Below the pieces are notes generated by a model that had not been told where the DNA came from, ran no database searches, and saw nothing but the letters and a program-made list of their open reading frames with translations. A DNA stretch of 64,000 nt, from positions 95,191 to 159,190 of the forward strand of contig MCFH01000084.1 in the NCBI GenBank assembly GCA_002104945.1. Direction: 5' to 3'. Positions within the stretch are counted from its first letter, which is position 1. Every line of letters starts with the position of its first letter. Shown in pieces: positions 1-9,572 of this stretch. Both the position numbers and the translations under genes were made by a program. The DNA comes from Piromyces finnis (Eukaryota > Neocallimastigomycota > Neocallimastigomycetes > Neocallimastigales > Neocallimastigaceae).

Positions 1-505
1 ATTATCCATGTCAGCGCAATCTGAAAGGGATTTAATATTTTTGTAAGCCAGATGTTTTTCATGTAATAAGTTTTTGATGTATTGAGGGCAATGGAATGCT
101 GGACCTTTTAAATCTGCAGTCACAATGGCTTTTATATCTTTACCTAAAGTTTTGGAAGTATCTAAAAATTTTGAAACCATATCGTCAGCCGATAGGCTAT
201 CGCAATTAGCTTCAAGCTTAGAAGCTAGAACAGCAAAACGATTACTAGTAAGAATGTCAGAACACTTTGTGTTACAGATATGACTTGACCACTTAAAGGT
301 CTTCTTAGGCTTTTTGAAACCATCAGAAGTCTTTTTTAAAAGACACAAGGATCAGAAACATCGGGAAAAACTTCGCAAACTGAAGATTTGTTTATGTGTT
401 CTGTCATAGCTTTGTTGTATATAATATGGTCAATGCATGAAGATTTAGATCCTTTTTCCCAAGTAAAATTATTACCAGTTAACTCAGCCATAGTCCAATC
501 AAGGA
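1..505 (-). pseudogene. Family B LINE fragment (endonuclease region), truncated
   Basis: This stretch is nearly the same as 53721-54231 and belongs to a second, degenerate LINE family (B). Read on the minus strand it covers the end of the APE-like endonuclease domain and the linker after it. It differs from the other copy by small indels; one removes 11 bases around position 350 between two GATC words. It runs off the left edge and is cut at 505 by the poly(T) start of a family A LINE. No open frame survives. Family placement rests on similarity to the better-preserved copy at 52931-55154; the fragment alone would not be identifiable. Confidence 0.8.
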
Positions 506-2350
506 TTTTTTTTTTTTTTTTTTTTTTTTAACGGCATCAAATATTTTTAAACTTTATTATTAATTAAATTAAAATTATAATACATGTTATATAAAAAATT
601 AAAAATTAAAATAAAAATAAAATATTGTTTAAATAAACACAAATGAATAAAAATTGGGTATAATGTATTCTAGTAATTTTAATTAAAGTAAGAAAGCCAC
701 TATTATACTAAAGTATAATAATTGTATTTGACTTCCAATGGGACACCGAGCCAAAGATCAAAATTTTATCATGGGACAAAATTATGATCTCCATTGGTTG
801 CGCTGGCCCTCCTGGCCTGTCTTACTGTTTCTTCAGCATTGACGCTCTTGGATGTTGCTTCAAACCTTTTGAACATTGACCATTGCTGGCCAATAGCAAA
901 AGGCATGATTTTGGTTAGAAGTTCCGCGGTTACCGTCAAGAATGGTGTTCCTTCGTTAGTACCAGATTGAATCTGACGCTTACAAAGTTCTTTCCATTCC
1001 CTTGAATTGTAATTAATATTGTTAAAACTTCTTCCCCCAAAAAAGAATTTAAATATTTTACTGCACAGACTAGAATAATCATACACACTAATATTCACCG
1101 GATTATTAGAACTATTACTATCATTAACTAAATTACTATCTAAATTAGAATTATTATCTTCACTATTGCTATCATTACTAGTATTATTATTTCTATAACT
1201 ACTATTGTTATTATTACTATTTCTATTACTACTATTGTTATTATTACTATTGTTACTATTACTATTGTTATTACTACTATTGTTACTATTACTATTAATG
1301 TTATTACTATCTCTACTGATATTATCAATTTCATTATTATTGATAGGACTATTGGAATTACGTTGACTGAAAAAATTTAATAGCTGGACTATAGAATCAT
1401 AATGTTTAATACGGATATCTCTAAATGTTGGACAATCTAATAACCAATGTTTAATACTTTGATCTCCACACTTGCAACATGGACAGTAGTTAGGACAAAC
1501 TGGATCAACAAATTTGGCAGCTTTGGCAACTCTAGCATCCAACTTGTATCCGCTTCTTGCTTTCAATAGCCAGTAGAAGCCATAGGCAAACTCTGGGTAC
1601 TCATAACATAATTTAATAAAATCTTTAGTTTCAATAAATTTATTATCATCATAATATTGCGCTTTGATTGAATTCCCTTTGAGATCTTTCCAATAAAAGC
1701 TTTTAACTGCTTTAACATCTCCATGCTTCTTTAGTTTTTTATCAAGTGTCCTACTTGATTTGCACCACGTGTATTTTCTAAATTTAGGAATGTAATTGAC
1801 AAGGTATGAGATAATACAATTTGAGTTTTTCCATTTGTTAAAACATCTAACCTGAGCTAATGCACATTTGGCTGACAATGGAGGAATATTCAAATCTTTT
1901 GAAATAGAGTATAAAGATATAAACGATACAGCTTTATGAACTCCAGCAACCCATCGTATTCCTTTGTTAACATGCTTCTGAGCAATCCTAGACCTAGCTT
2001 TGTTGGATCCAAGTAATGGTGCAAAGTATGAAACTCTGCTAATCACTTGTGAGTTAAGTACTAGCTTTTTGAAGGGAATAGGAATATTAGGATTTCTTAA
2101 GAATTTACTGACTGAGAAAAGTCCTTTCAAATCCTTGTTATTAAGAGCTTTAATTACTGGTTTAAGGGACAAATTCTTATCAAATGGAACACCAAGATAA
2201 GTATAACAATCAGTAGTTGGAATGGGTTGTCCTGCTAAGTAAAATGTTGGATCTCTCTTGTTCTGATTTTTTTTTTCTACTCTCTCAGTACCATGAGCAT
2301 GAGTAGAGCCCCTTGAGAAACTTCATTAATTAAATAATTGAAATCACGTT
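506..2350 (-). mobile_element. Family A LINE copy 1, internally rearranged
   Basis: A family A non-LTR retrotransposon read on the minus strand. Its poly(A) tail appears as 24 T at 506-529, followed by the 3' UTR up to 768 and the last third of the ORF. At about 2270 the ORF breaks inside the reverse transcriptase region and is joined, through a run of T, to a single degenerate leader monomer (about 2275-2350). Everything from mid-RT to the leader is therefore missing. The tail abuts family B sequence (1-505), but family B does not resume on the other side, so this insertion was followed by further loss. No convincing target-site duplication was found. Confidence 0.85.
769..2270 (-). pseudogene. 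LINE ORF remnant (C-terminal third)
   Basis: Open frame matching the C-terminal part of the family A LINE protein. It keeps the post-RT thumb-like region, the cysteine/histidine motif (CPNYCPCCKCGDQSIKHW...C), the Asn/Ser-rich microsatellite-encoded tract and the conserved C-terminal block. The longest ATG-initiated frame is 467 codons, starting at MSLKPVIKAL, which lies inside the intact protein and is not a real start. The endonuclease and catalytic RT motifs are absent, so this copy cannot be autonomous. The downstream flank is the standard 3' UTR. Confidence 0.85.
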
Positions 2351-2359
2351 CCCAAGGGG
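2275..2359 (-). repeat. Solo, degenerate leader monomer
   Basis: One partial unit of the family A leader monomer, recognised by TCTACTC...CATGAGTAGA and the CCCTTGAGAAA to GTTCCCAAG segment. It is more diverged than monomers elsewhere in the window. It sits at the broken 5' end of copy 1, and copy 2 is inserted at its end. Removing copies 2-5 would make it contiguous with GGTAGAAACAATG at 15157 onward. Confidence 0.7.
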
Positions 2360-2817
2360 TTTTTTTTTTTTTTTTTTTTTTTTTAACGGCATCAAATATT
2401 ATAAACTTTATTATTAATTTAATTAAAATTATAATACATGTAATAAAAAATTAAAAAATAAAAATAAAAATAAAAAAAATATGTTTAAATAAACACAAAT
2501 GAATAAAAATTGGGTATAATGTATTCTAGTAATTTTAATTAAAGTAAGAAAGCCACTATCATACTAAAGTATAATAATTGTATTTGACTTCCAATGGGAC
2601 ACCGAGCCAAAGATCAAAATTTTGTCATGGAACAAAATTATGATCTCCATTGGTTGCGCTGGCCCTCCTGGCCTGTCTTACTGTTTCTTCAGCATTGACG
2701 CTCTTGGATGTTGCTTCAAACCTTTTGAACATTGTCCATTGCTGGCCAATAGCAAAAGGCATGATTTTGGTTAGAAGTTCCGCGGTTACCGTCAAGAATG
2801 GTGTTCCTTCGTTAGTA
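2360..2817 (-). mobile_element. Family A LINE copy 2, 5'-truncated
   Basis: Short 3' fragment: poly(A) tail (25 T, 2360-2384), 3' UTR, and the last ~65 codons of the ORF (stop at 2625). Truncation falls at the codons for GTNEG. The flanks carry a short duplication, CCCAAGGGG at 2351-2359 and 2818-2826, though the first two bases on the right may belong to the LINE itself. The apparent 79-aa ORF that starts MMPLKKKKKKK is an artefact: its N-terminus is read through the tail of copy 3. It is a typical dead-on-arrival product of incomplete reverse transcription. Confidence 0.88.
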
Positions 2818-2819
2818 CC

Positions 2820-2831
2820 CAAGGGGGTAGA
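2820..2831. repeat. Left target-site duplication of LINE copy 3
   Basis: CAAGGGGGTAGA stands immediately left of the copy 3 poly(T) and recurs exactly at 15152-15163, at the far side of the whole nested block. The two 12-bp repeats bracket copies 3, 4 and 5 together, identifying copy 3 as the outermost insertion of that set. Confidence 0.88.
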
Positions 2832-3094
2832 TTTTTTTTTTTTTTTTTTTTTTAACGGCATCAAATATTTTAAACTTTATTATTAATTTAATTAAAATTA
2901 TAATACATGTAATATAAAAAATTAAAAATTAAAATAAAAATAAAAAAAGCATGTTTAAATAAACACAAATGAATAAAATTTGGGTATAATGTATTCTAGT
3001 AATTTTAATTAAAGTAAGAAAGCCACTATCATACTAAAGTATAATAATTGTATTTGACTTCCAATGGGACACCGAGCCAAAGATCAAAATTTTA

Positions 3095-6000
3095 TCATGG
3101 ATCAAAATTATGATCTCCATTGGTTGCGCTGGCCCTCCTGGCCTGTCTTACTGTTTCTTCAGCATTGACGCTCTTGGATGTTGCTTCAAACCTTTTGAAC
3201 ATTGACCATTGCTGGCCAATAGCAAAAGGCATGATTTTGGTTAGAAGTTCCGCGGTTACCGTCAAGAATGGTGTTCCTTCATTAGTACCAGATTGAATCT
3301 GACGCTTACAAAGTTCTTTCCATTCCCTTGAATTGTAATTAATATTGTTAAAACTTCTTCCCCCAAGAAGGAATTTAAATATTTCACTGCACACACTAGA
3401 ATAATCATACACATTAATATTCACCGGATTATTAGAACTATTACTATCATTAACTAAATTACTATCTAAATTAGAATTATTATCTTCACTATTGCTATCA
3501 TTACTAATATTATTATTTCTATTATTGTTATTATTACTATTGTTACTATTACTATTGTTACTATTACTATTGTTACTATTACTATTGTTACTATTACTAT
3601 TAATGTTATTACTATCTCTACTGATATTATCAATTTCATTATTATAGATAGGACTATTGGAATTACGTTGACTGAAAAAATTTAATAGCTGGACTATGGA
3701 ATCATAATGTTTAATACGGATATCTCTAAATGTTGGACAATCTAATAACCAATGTTTAATACTTTGATCTCCACACTTGCAACATGGACAGTAGTTAGGA
3801 CAAACTGGATCAACAAATTTAGCAGCTTTGGCAACTCTAGCATCCAACTTGTATCCGCTTCTTGCTTTCAAGAGCCAGTAGAAGCCATAGGCAAACTCTG
3901 GGTACTCATAACATAATTTAATAAAATCTTTAGTTTCAATAAATTTATTATCATCATAATATTGCGCTTTGATTGAATTCCCTTTGAGATCTTTCCAATA
4001 AAAGTTTTTAACTGCTTTAACATCTCCATGTTTCTTTAATTTTTTATCAAGTGTCCTACTTGATTTGCACCACGTGTATTTTCTAAATTTAGGAATGTAA
4101 TTGACAAGGTGTGAGATAATACAATTTGAGTTTTTCCATTTGTTAAAACATCTAACCTGAGCTAACGCACATTTGGCTGACAATGGAGGAATATTCAAAT
4201 CTTTTGAAATAGAGTATAAAGATATAAACGATACAGCTTTATGAACTCCAGCAACCCATCGTATTCCTTTGTTAACATGCTTCTGAGCAATCCTAGACCT
4301 AGCTTTGTTGGATCCAAGTAATGGTGCAAAGTATGAAACTCTGCTAATCACTTGTGAGTTAAGTACTAGTTTTTTGAAAGGAATAGGAATATTAGGATTT
4401 CTTAAGAATTTACTGACTGAGAAAAGCCCTTTCAAAACCTTGTTATTAAGAGCTTTAATTACTGGTTTAAGGGACAGATTCTTATCAAATGGAACACCAA
4501 GATAAGTATAGCAATCAGTAGTTGGAATGGGTTGTCCTGCTAAGTAAAATGTTGGATCTCTCTTGTTCTGATTTTCTATTGATTCAGGACGAATCACCAT
4601 CGTTGAACATTTCTGGATACCAAATTCCATTTCATTATACAAGGCCCATTCATTAACTCTTCTAAGCATCTTTTTTAAGCATCCTCTTGTTGGAGCACAA
4701 ATAACTATATCATCTGCAAAAAGTCCACCACAGCATCGAGTGTCACCTAAACTGACTCCTAGATCTTCGCACTCTCTAAATATATCATTAATAAAGAGAT
4801 TAAAGAGAATAGGAGAAAGAGGGCATCCTTGACGGACTCCTTTCTTCACATCAAAAGATTTCGAGAATTGTCCATCTAATTTGACATTAGCCTTAGATGT
4901 TAAATATAAATTTTTGATAAATTGTAGACTCTTACCTCGGATTCCTAAACAATCTAATTTATGGAGAATATTACCGATTGGGACTGAATCGTATGCTTTC
5001 CTGAGATCTAAAAAGGCCAAATATGTCTCTTTATTATCTAATTGACGTCTACGGCATATTTCTTGGATTGAAATGAAAAGACTGATACTTTCTTCCTTTT
5101 TTCGAAAACCAAATTGTTCAGGTCTAATGAAATTATTCTTTAAACCATATTCTGAGATTCTAGTGGTGACAATTTTGGAAATCAACTTAATACCATTATT
5201 GATAAGTGATATACCTCGATAGATATCACAATCTGTCAAATCTCCCTTCTTAGGAATAGAAACAATACTGGATTCATTCCATGAGTTGGGGAAATCTCCA
5301 TCCCAAATACGGTTGAATAATTTAAGAATAAAATTTAAACCATGAGCATCATTATCTGAAGTAGTATTACCAGAAGAATTATTATCTGTAGCATTATTAG
5401 AATCATTACTTGATGGAATTAATGCTTTGTAAAATTCAATTGGAATACCATCCGGACCTGATGCTTTATAATTTGGAGTAGTGAGGATAGCTGACTTGAC
5501 TTCATCAATACTAATATCTTGGTTGATATCCCACTCATCAAGCATAGGAAGTGAAAAACGTTTATTCGTTGGTTCTTCATACCAATGCTCCAAATCAAGA
5601 CTTACACCACTTGGATCTGATGCAAGATTTTCGAAATGATCATGCCACACATCTAGTTGTTCTTCCGTAGCAACAACTAATTCTCCGTTTTTATTTTTAA
5701 TTGGTTGAGCAATAAAGAAAGAATCTTTTCCAATTTTTGCAGTTTTCTTGATCCATTTCCAGGCCTTCTTAGGATTATGACTCTTCATATACTCACATCC
5801 TGTTTTAATCCAATGAAGATATTCTTGCTTCCTAAATTCATTACATCTTTTGTGGATGTAATCAATGAGTTTACGGTAGATTTTAATTCTTTTAATAAAT
5901 TCATCTATATCATAAATTCTTTCTTTTTTAAATCTCTTATACAACTTCATTTTGATTTTTTGGAGATTAAAAAATTGTTGTGAAATATGAAATGAAGACT

Positions 6001-7618
6001 TTATAACATTATTTGCTGAGGTAATACTGAGCTCGTCTGCAATTGAAAAAGCAGTTGAAGTAAACTCTTTGGAAAGTTCATCTGTAGAAACATTAGGATC
6101 GTTGAATTTTGCTGAAAGTATTTGGAATTTATTATGACTGATAATAGATTCCTTTTCCTCAATACATTTTAATCTATTCCATTTCTGAATTTTCTTAGGA
6201 ACATTAAAGTCATTAGAAAAATCTTCCATAGGAATAATTTTACCATTAATAAGAAGTGGCTTATGGTCTGATACAGGATAAAAATTATTTATAAATGATC
6301 CTGAGTGAATAAGATCTTTCATCTTCGAATTGATAAGAGCATGGTCAATGTCGGAAGATTGATCACCTCGAGTCCAAGAGATAGTAGACCCTCTAAGCGG
6401 AAGAATTTCCCAATCTCCTAATCCATTAGTTGATAACCAGTTGGATAATTTTACTTTAGACATATTAAAATCACCAACAAGAATCGATGGATGGGATGAA
6501 TGAGTTTGTAACCACAAGCGAGCTTCTAACTTTGCATGATCAACATAGATGTTGTGATGACTATGAGGCATATAAACATTACCAATCGAGCATTTGAATC
6601 TATTCCAGAGACTAAAAGTATAAATAGAAATAATATACTTTCCAGAGAAGTTTTCAAGTGAGGCTTGACACGAATTGTGAAAACCTAAATATAAACCTCT
6701 CATTCCCGGAACTGATTCGTCAGCTTTCTTGAAAAAGTGTCTATAGTTTCGCAAAGTAACACGACAAGGATAATCTGTATTCGATCCAGAACCATTACCA
6801 GTTTCTTGGAAACATAAAAATAATGGTTTGAAAATAGCTGTGAAATAGCTAATACTATCTCTCTTTTCGTGATTCCACCCATTGGTGTTCCAACTAAGAC
6901 AAAAAGAAAAGTTATCAGGCTTGTTGGATGAGGAAGAATCGTTGCTATTATTATTATTATTAAAGTCATCGTTATTAATGGATGATGCATCAGAGGAATA
7001 AGTAGAACTATTACTAGATGGCTGTGAAACTGAAGAACTATCAACTATTGAACTGTTATCAGAGTTGATAGAGCTATTAGAATTAATTGTTGAATGTTGA
7101 GATTGAAATTGTGTTTGCTGTAGATCTGGAATATTTTCATGATTGGAAACTTGTTGAAGATCTTGTTGAAGATCTAGTTGAAGATCGGATTGTTGATGAG
7201 ATTGTTGAACTGATTGTTGAAATGATTGTTGAATAGAATGTTGATGTTTATTAGAAACTAAAATTTTACGTTTGAGAGTGGAAAAAGTGTATTTGTGATT
7301 CCTTCTACTACGAGCTGAAAAGGAAATTGAGGTAACTGAAAGTTTCTTCTTTAACATGTGTAAGATTTTAATACAATCTTTCGATGAACCATGAACCTTG
7401 ACTAAGAAAAAGTGATCATTGAAAGTCTGAAAATATTTAACACTAATAACTGAATTAAATTTATCTTCTAGAATAACCTCGAGTTTTTCCCATAGCATAT
7501 TTACTGACCATGATCGAATACCACGGATAAAGAAGGAGCGAATATCATCTAAGGGGATACCATAAGACCGGGTACCACGTCTGATATAATTCTTGTCTTT
7601 AATATAAAGGACTGACAT
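3095..7618 (-). CDS. LINE polyprotein, endonuclease-reverse transcriptase (copy 3)
   Basis: 1507-residue single ORF that would nick target DNA and reverse-transcribe the LINE RNA (target-primed reverse transcription). Order: basic N-terminus, Gln-rich stretch (about 127-165), Ser/Asn-rich linker, APE-like endonuclease (about 240-460, with QETGN, VGDFNM, SDIDH and SDHKP), basic linker, reverse transcriptase (about 715-1060, with KASGPDGIP, FLDLRKAYDS, GVRQGCPLSP and catalytic FADD), a Cys/His motif (CPNYCPCCKCGDQSIKHW...C), an Asn/Ser tract and a conserved C-terminal block of about 110 residues. No RNase H or gag-like first ORF was seen. The ATG is the first in frame and is shared by all complete copies. 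The C-terminus ends NFDP rather than NFVP. Clade is not assigned. Confidence 0.95.
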   Translation of the reverse strand: MSVLYIKDKNYIRRGTRSYGIPLDDIRSFFIRGIRSWSVNMLWEKLEVILEDKFNSVISVKYFQTFNDHFFLVKVHGSSKDCIKILHMLKKKLSVTSISFSARSRRNHKYTFSTLKRKILVSNKHQHSIQQSFQQSVQQSHQQSDLQLDLQQDLQQVSNHENIPDLQQTQFQSQHSTINSNSSINSDNSSIVDSSSVSQPSSNSSTYSSDASSINNDDFNNNNNSNDSSSSNKPDNFSFCLSWNTNGWNHEKRDSISYFTAIFKPLFLCFQETGNGSGSNTDYPCRVTLRNYRHFFKKADESVPGMRGLYLGFHNSCQASLENFSGKYIISIYTFSLWNRFKCSIGNVYMPHSHHNIYVDHAKLEARLWLQTHSSHPSILVGDFNMSKVKLSNWLSTNGLGDWEILPLRGSTISWTRGDQSSDIDHALINSKMKDLIHSGSFINNFYPVSDHKPLLINGKIIPMEDFSNDFNVPKKIQKWNRLKCIEEKESIISHNKFQILSAKFNDPNVSTDELSKEFTSTAFSIADELSITSANNVIKSSFHISQQFFNLQKIKMKLYKRFKKERIYDIDEFIKRIKIYRKLIDYIHKRCNEFRKQEYLHWIKTGCEYMKSHNPKKAWKWIKKTAKIGKDSFFIAQPIKNKNGELVVATEEQLDVWHDHFENLASDPSGVSLDLEHWYEEPTNKRFSLPMLDEWDINQDISIDEVKSAILTTPNYKASGPDGIPIEFYKALIPSSNDSNNATDNNSSGNTTSDNDAHGLNFILKLFNRIWDGDFPNSWNESSIVSIPKKGDLTDCDIYRGISLINNGIKLISKIVTTRISEYGLKNNFIRPEQFGFRKKEESISLFISIQEICRRRQLDNKETYLAFLDLRKAYDSVPIGNILHKLDCLGIRGKSLQFIKNLYLTSKANVKLDGQFSKSFDVKKGVRQGCPLSPILFNLFINDIFRECEDLGVSLGDTRCCGGLFADDIVICAPTRGCLKKMLRRVNEWALYNEMEFGIQKCSTMVIRPESIENQNKRDPTFYLAGQPIPTTDCYTYLGVPFDKNLSLKPVIKALNNKVLKGLFSVSKFLRNPNIPIPFKKLVLNSQVISRVSYFAPLLGSNKARSRIAQKHVNKGIRWVAGVHKAVSFISLYSISKDLNIPPLSAKCALAQVRCFNKWKNSNCIISHLVNYIPKFRKYTWCKSSRTLDKKLKKHGDVKAVKNFYWKDLKGNSIKAQYYDDNKFIETKDFIKLCYEYPEFAYGFYWLLKARSGYKLDARVAKAAKFVDPVCPNYCPCCKCGDQSIKHWLLDCPTFRDIRIKHYDSIVQLLNFFSQRNSNSPIYNNEIDNISRDSNNINSNSNNSNSNNSNSNNSNSNNSNNNNNRNNNISNDSNSEDNNSNLDSNLVNDSNSSNNPVNINVYDYSSVCSEIFKFLLGGRSFNNINYNSREWKELCKRQIQSGTNEGTPFLTVTAELLTKIMPFAIGQQWSMFKRFEATSKSVNAEETVRQARRASATNGDHNFDP

Positions 7619-8069
7619 GATAATAAATTCTAATTAAAAATATTGAATATAAAATAAATACTAATAAAAATTATAAATATAACGTATATGGAAAAAAAAT
7701 CTGTCTCTCTCTCTCTTCTTAAAAGTACTGGATAGTACAAAAATTGTTACGATGCTTTGTTTAAAGTTTCTTTTTTTGAATTCTAGTTGTAAATTTTCTT
7801 TAAAAATTCTAGTTTTGGTTTGTTGTTAGTAAATTCGATTCGCTTTTTGACACTAAACTTGTTTGACTTACTTTTCATTAAATATTTAAATTGGTAAAAA
7901 ATTTGAATCAAGAATGTCGACACCAGAAAGCTTGTGAATAGTATTTTTACATGATGTAGAGTGAATCAGTCTCTTACAAGAAACAATACAACAATAGCTA
8001 CATGAATATAAAAATACAATGCAAATGCTAAAGTTGACTACATTGGATTCTTACAAGAGAAGAGTAGTA

Positions 8070-8148
8070 CTACATGAATACATGAATAAAAGAAAAAATA
8101 CAGCAACAAAATGTATTACTCTTCTAATTAAATACTATACAAACTTAC
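8070..8148 (-). other. Candidate leader intron of copy 3
   Basis: On the sense (minus) strand this segment begins GTAAGTTTGT after TTCAG and ends CATGTAG. Copy 8 lacks exactly these 79 nt at about 59375, joined as TTCAG|TACTACTC. The 5' splice site matches the eukaryotic consensus well; no strong branch-point word is obvious. Two bases of alignment ambiguity (CT on both sides) mean a small direct-repeat deletion is a possible alternative. Confidence 0.55.
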
Positions 8149-8260
8149 CTGAATATCAAACATTCAACTTATTCATCAAATACTTAATTCGATGAATAAA
8201 ATGTTTTTTAATCGCTCAGTACCATGAGCTTAGTCCTAATAATTTTCCCTTAAAGACTAA

Positions 8261-8453
8261 CCAAGCATCCATTGCGCAATGTTTGGATTTAATTCTTTCT
8301 ACTCTCTCAGTACCATGAGCATGAGTAGACCCCCTTGATAAACTCCATTATTAAATAAATGAAGGCACGTTCCTAAGAGGGCACCAAGCATCCATCCATT
8401 GAGCAATACTTGGATTTAATTCTTTCTACTCTCTCAGTACCATGAGCATGAGT

Positions 8454-8456
<3 letters not shown>
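8261..8456 (-). repeat. Leader monomers of copy 3 (about 1.6 units)
   Basis: Tandem units with a 123-bp period, distal (5') end of the LINE leader. In the second unit TCCA is duplicated (CATCCATCCATT). The array is cut at AGCATGAGTAGA by insertion of copy 4 and resumes with CCCCCTTGAG at 15098. Confidence 0.88.
8445..8456. repeat. Left target-site duplication of LINE copy 4
   Basis: AGCATGAGTAGA, part of a leader monomer of copy 3, precedes the 32-T tail of copy 4 and is found again at 15086-15097 directly after the 5' end of copy 4. The monomer sequence then continues without loss. Confidence 0.88.
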
Positions 8457-8491
<35 letters not shown>

Positions 8492-9270
8492 GGCATCAAA
8501 TATTTTAAACTTTATTATTAATTTAATTAAAATTATAATACATGTAATAAAAAATTAAAAATAAATAAAAATAAAAAAAAATATGTTTAAATAAACACAA
8601 ATGAATAAAAATTGGGTATAATGTATTCTAGTAATTTTAATTAAAGTAAGAAAGCCACTATCATACTAAAGAATAATAATTGTATTTGACTTCCAATGGG
8701 ACACCGAGCCAAAGATCAAAATTTTGTCATGGAACAAAATTATGATCTCCATTGGTTGCGCTGGCCCTCCTGGCCTGTCTTACTGTTTCTTCAGCATTGA
8801 CGCTCTTGGATGTTGCTTCAAACCTTTTGAACATTGTCCATTGCTGGCCAATAGCAAAAGGCATGATTTTGGTTAGAAGTTCCGCGGTTACCGTCAAGAA
8901 TGGTGCTCCTTCATTAGTACCAGATTGAATCTGACGCTTACAAAGTTCTTTCCATTCCCTTGAATTGTAATTGATATTGTTAAAACTTCTTCCCCCAAGA
9001 AGGAATTTAAATATTTTACTGCACACACTAGAATAATCATACACACTAATATTCACCGGATTATTAGAACTATTACTATCATTAACTAAATTACTATCTA
9101 AATTAGAATTATTATCTTCACTATTGCTATCATTACTAATATTATTATTTCTATTACTACTATTGTTATTATTACTATTTCTATTATTACTATTACTACT
9201 ATTGTTATTATTACTATTGTTACTATTACTATTGTTATTATTACTATTGTTACTATTACTATTAATATTA

Positions 9271-9275
<5 letters not shown>
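8457..9275 (-). mobile_element. Family A LINE copy 4, 5'-truncated and split by copy 5
   Basis: Tail (32 T, 8457-8488), 3' UTR and about the last 180 codons of the ORF (stop at 8727). It is interrupted at 9275 by the tail of copy 5. Its remaining 14 bases at the truncated 5' end, ATCTCTACTGATAT, are at 15072-15085, so the original insert was about 0.83 kb. The apparent 205-aa ORF starting with a poly-lysine run is read through the tail of copy 5 and is not a natural protein. Confidence 0.88.
9264..9275. repeat. Left target-site duplication of LINE copy 5
   Basis: AATATTATTACT, from the Asn-rich coding tract of copy 4, precedes the 58-T tail of copy 5 and is repeated at 15060-15071, where copy 4 resumes. 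One base at the right junction could belong either to the element or to the repeat. Confidence 0.85.
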
Positions 9276-9336
<61 letters not shown>

Positions 9337-9572
9337 GGCATCAAATATTTTAAACTTTATTATTAATTTAATTAAAATTATAATACATGTAATATAAAAA
9401 TTAAAATAAAATAAAAATAAAAAAAAATATGTTTAAATAAACACAAATGAATAAAAATTGGGTATAATGTATTCTAGTAATTTTAATTAAAGTAAGAAAG
9501 CCACTATCATACTAAAGTATAATAATTGTATTTGACTTCCAATGGGACACCGAGCCAAAGATCAAAATTTTA

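Larger units (their letters stand above)
2832..8456 (-). mobile_element. Family A LINE copy 3, full-length, interrupted in its leader
   Basis: Complete element on the minus strand: 22-T tail, 3' UTR of about 240 bp, intact single ORF, leader of about 0.64 kb up to the monomers, then about 1.6 monomers (8261-8456) with a 4-bp insertion in the second. Its leader is interrupted at 8456 by copy 4, and its true 5' end lies at 15098-15151. The candidate 79-nt leader intron is present at 8070-8148. By shared leader variants (CTTGATAAACTCC in the monomers, GAATATCAAAC near the intron) it groups with copy 8 and not with copies 5 and 6. Autonomous coding capacity looks intact, but the promoter region is split. 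Confidence 0.93.

Noticed and set aside
506-2359. Target-site duplication for copy 1 (AATCAAGGA versus CCCAAGGGG)
   Set aside because: Only CAAGG matches; family B does not resume on the far side, so no credible duplication can be assigned.
9124-9366. Poly-leucine/poly-phenylalanine ORF (and similar ones at 41884 and 57090)
   Set aside because: Antisense reading of the Asn/Ser microsatellite and poly(A) tail of LINEs.
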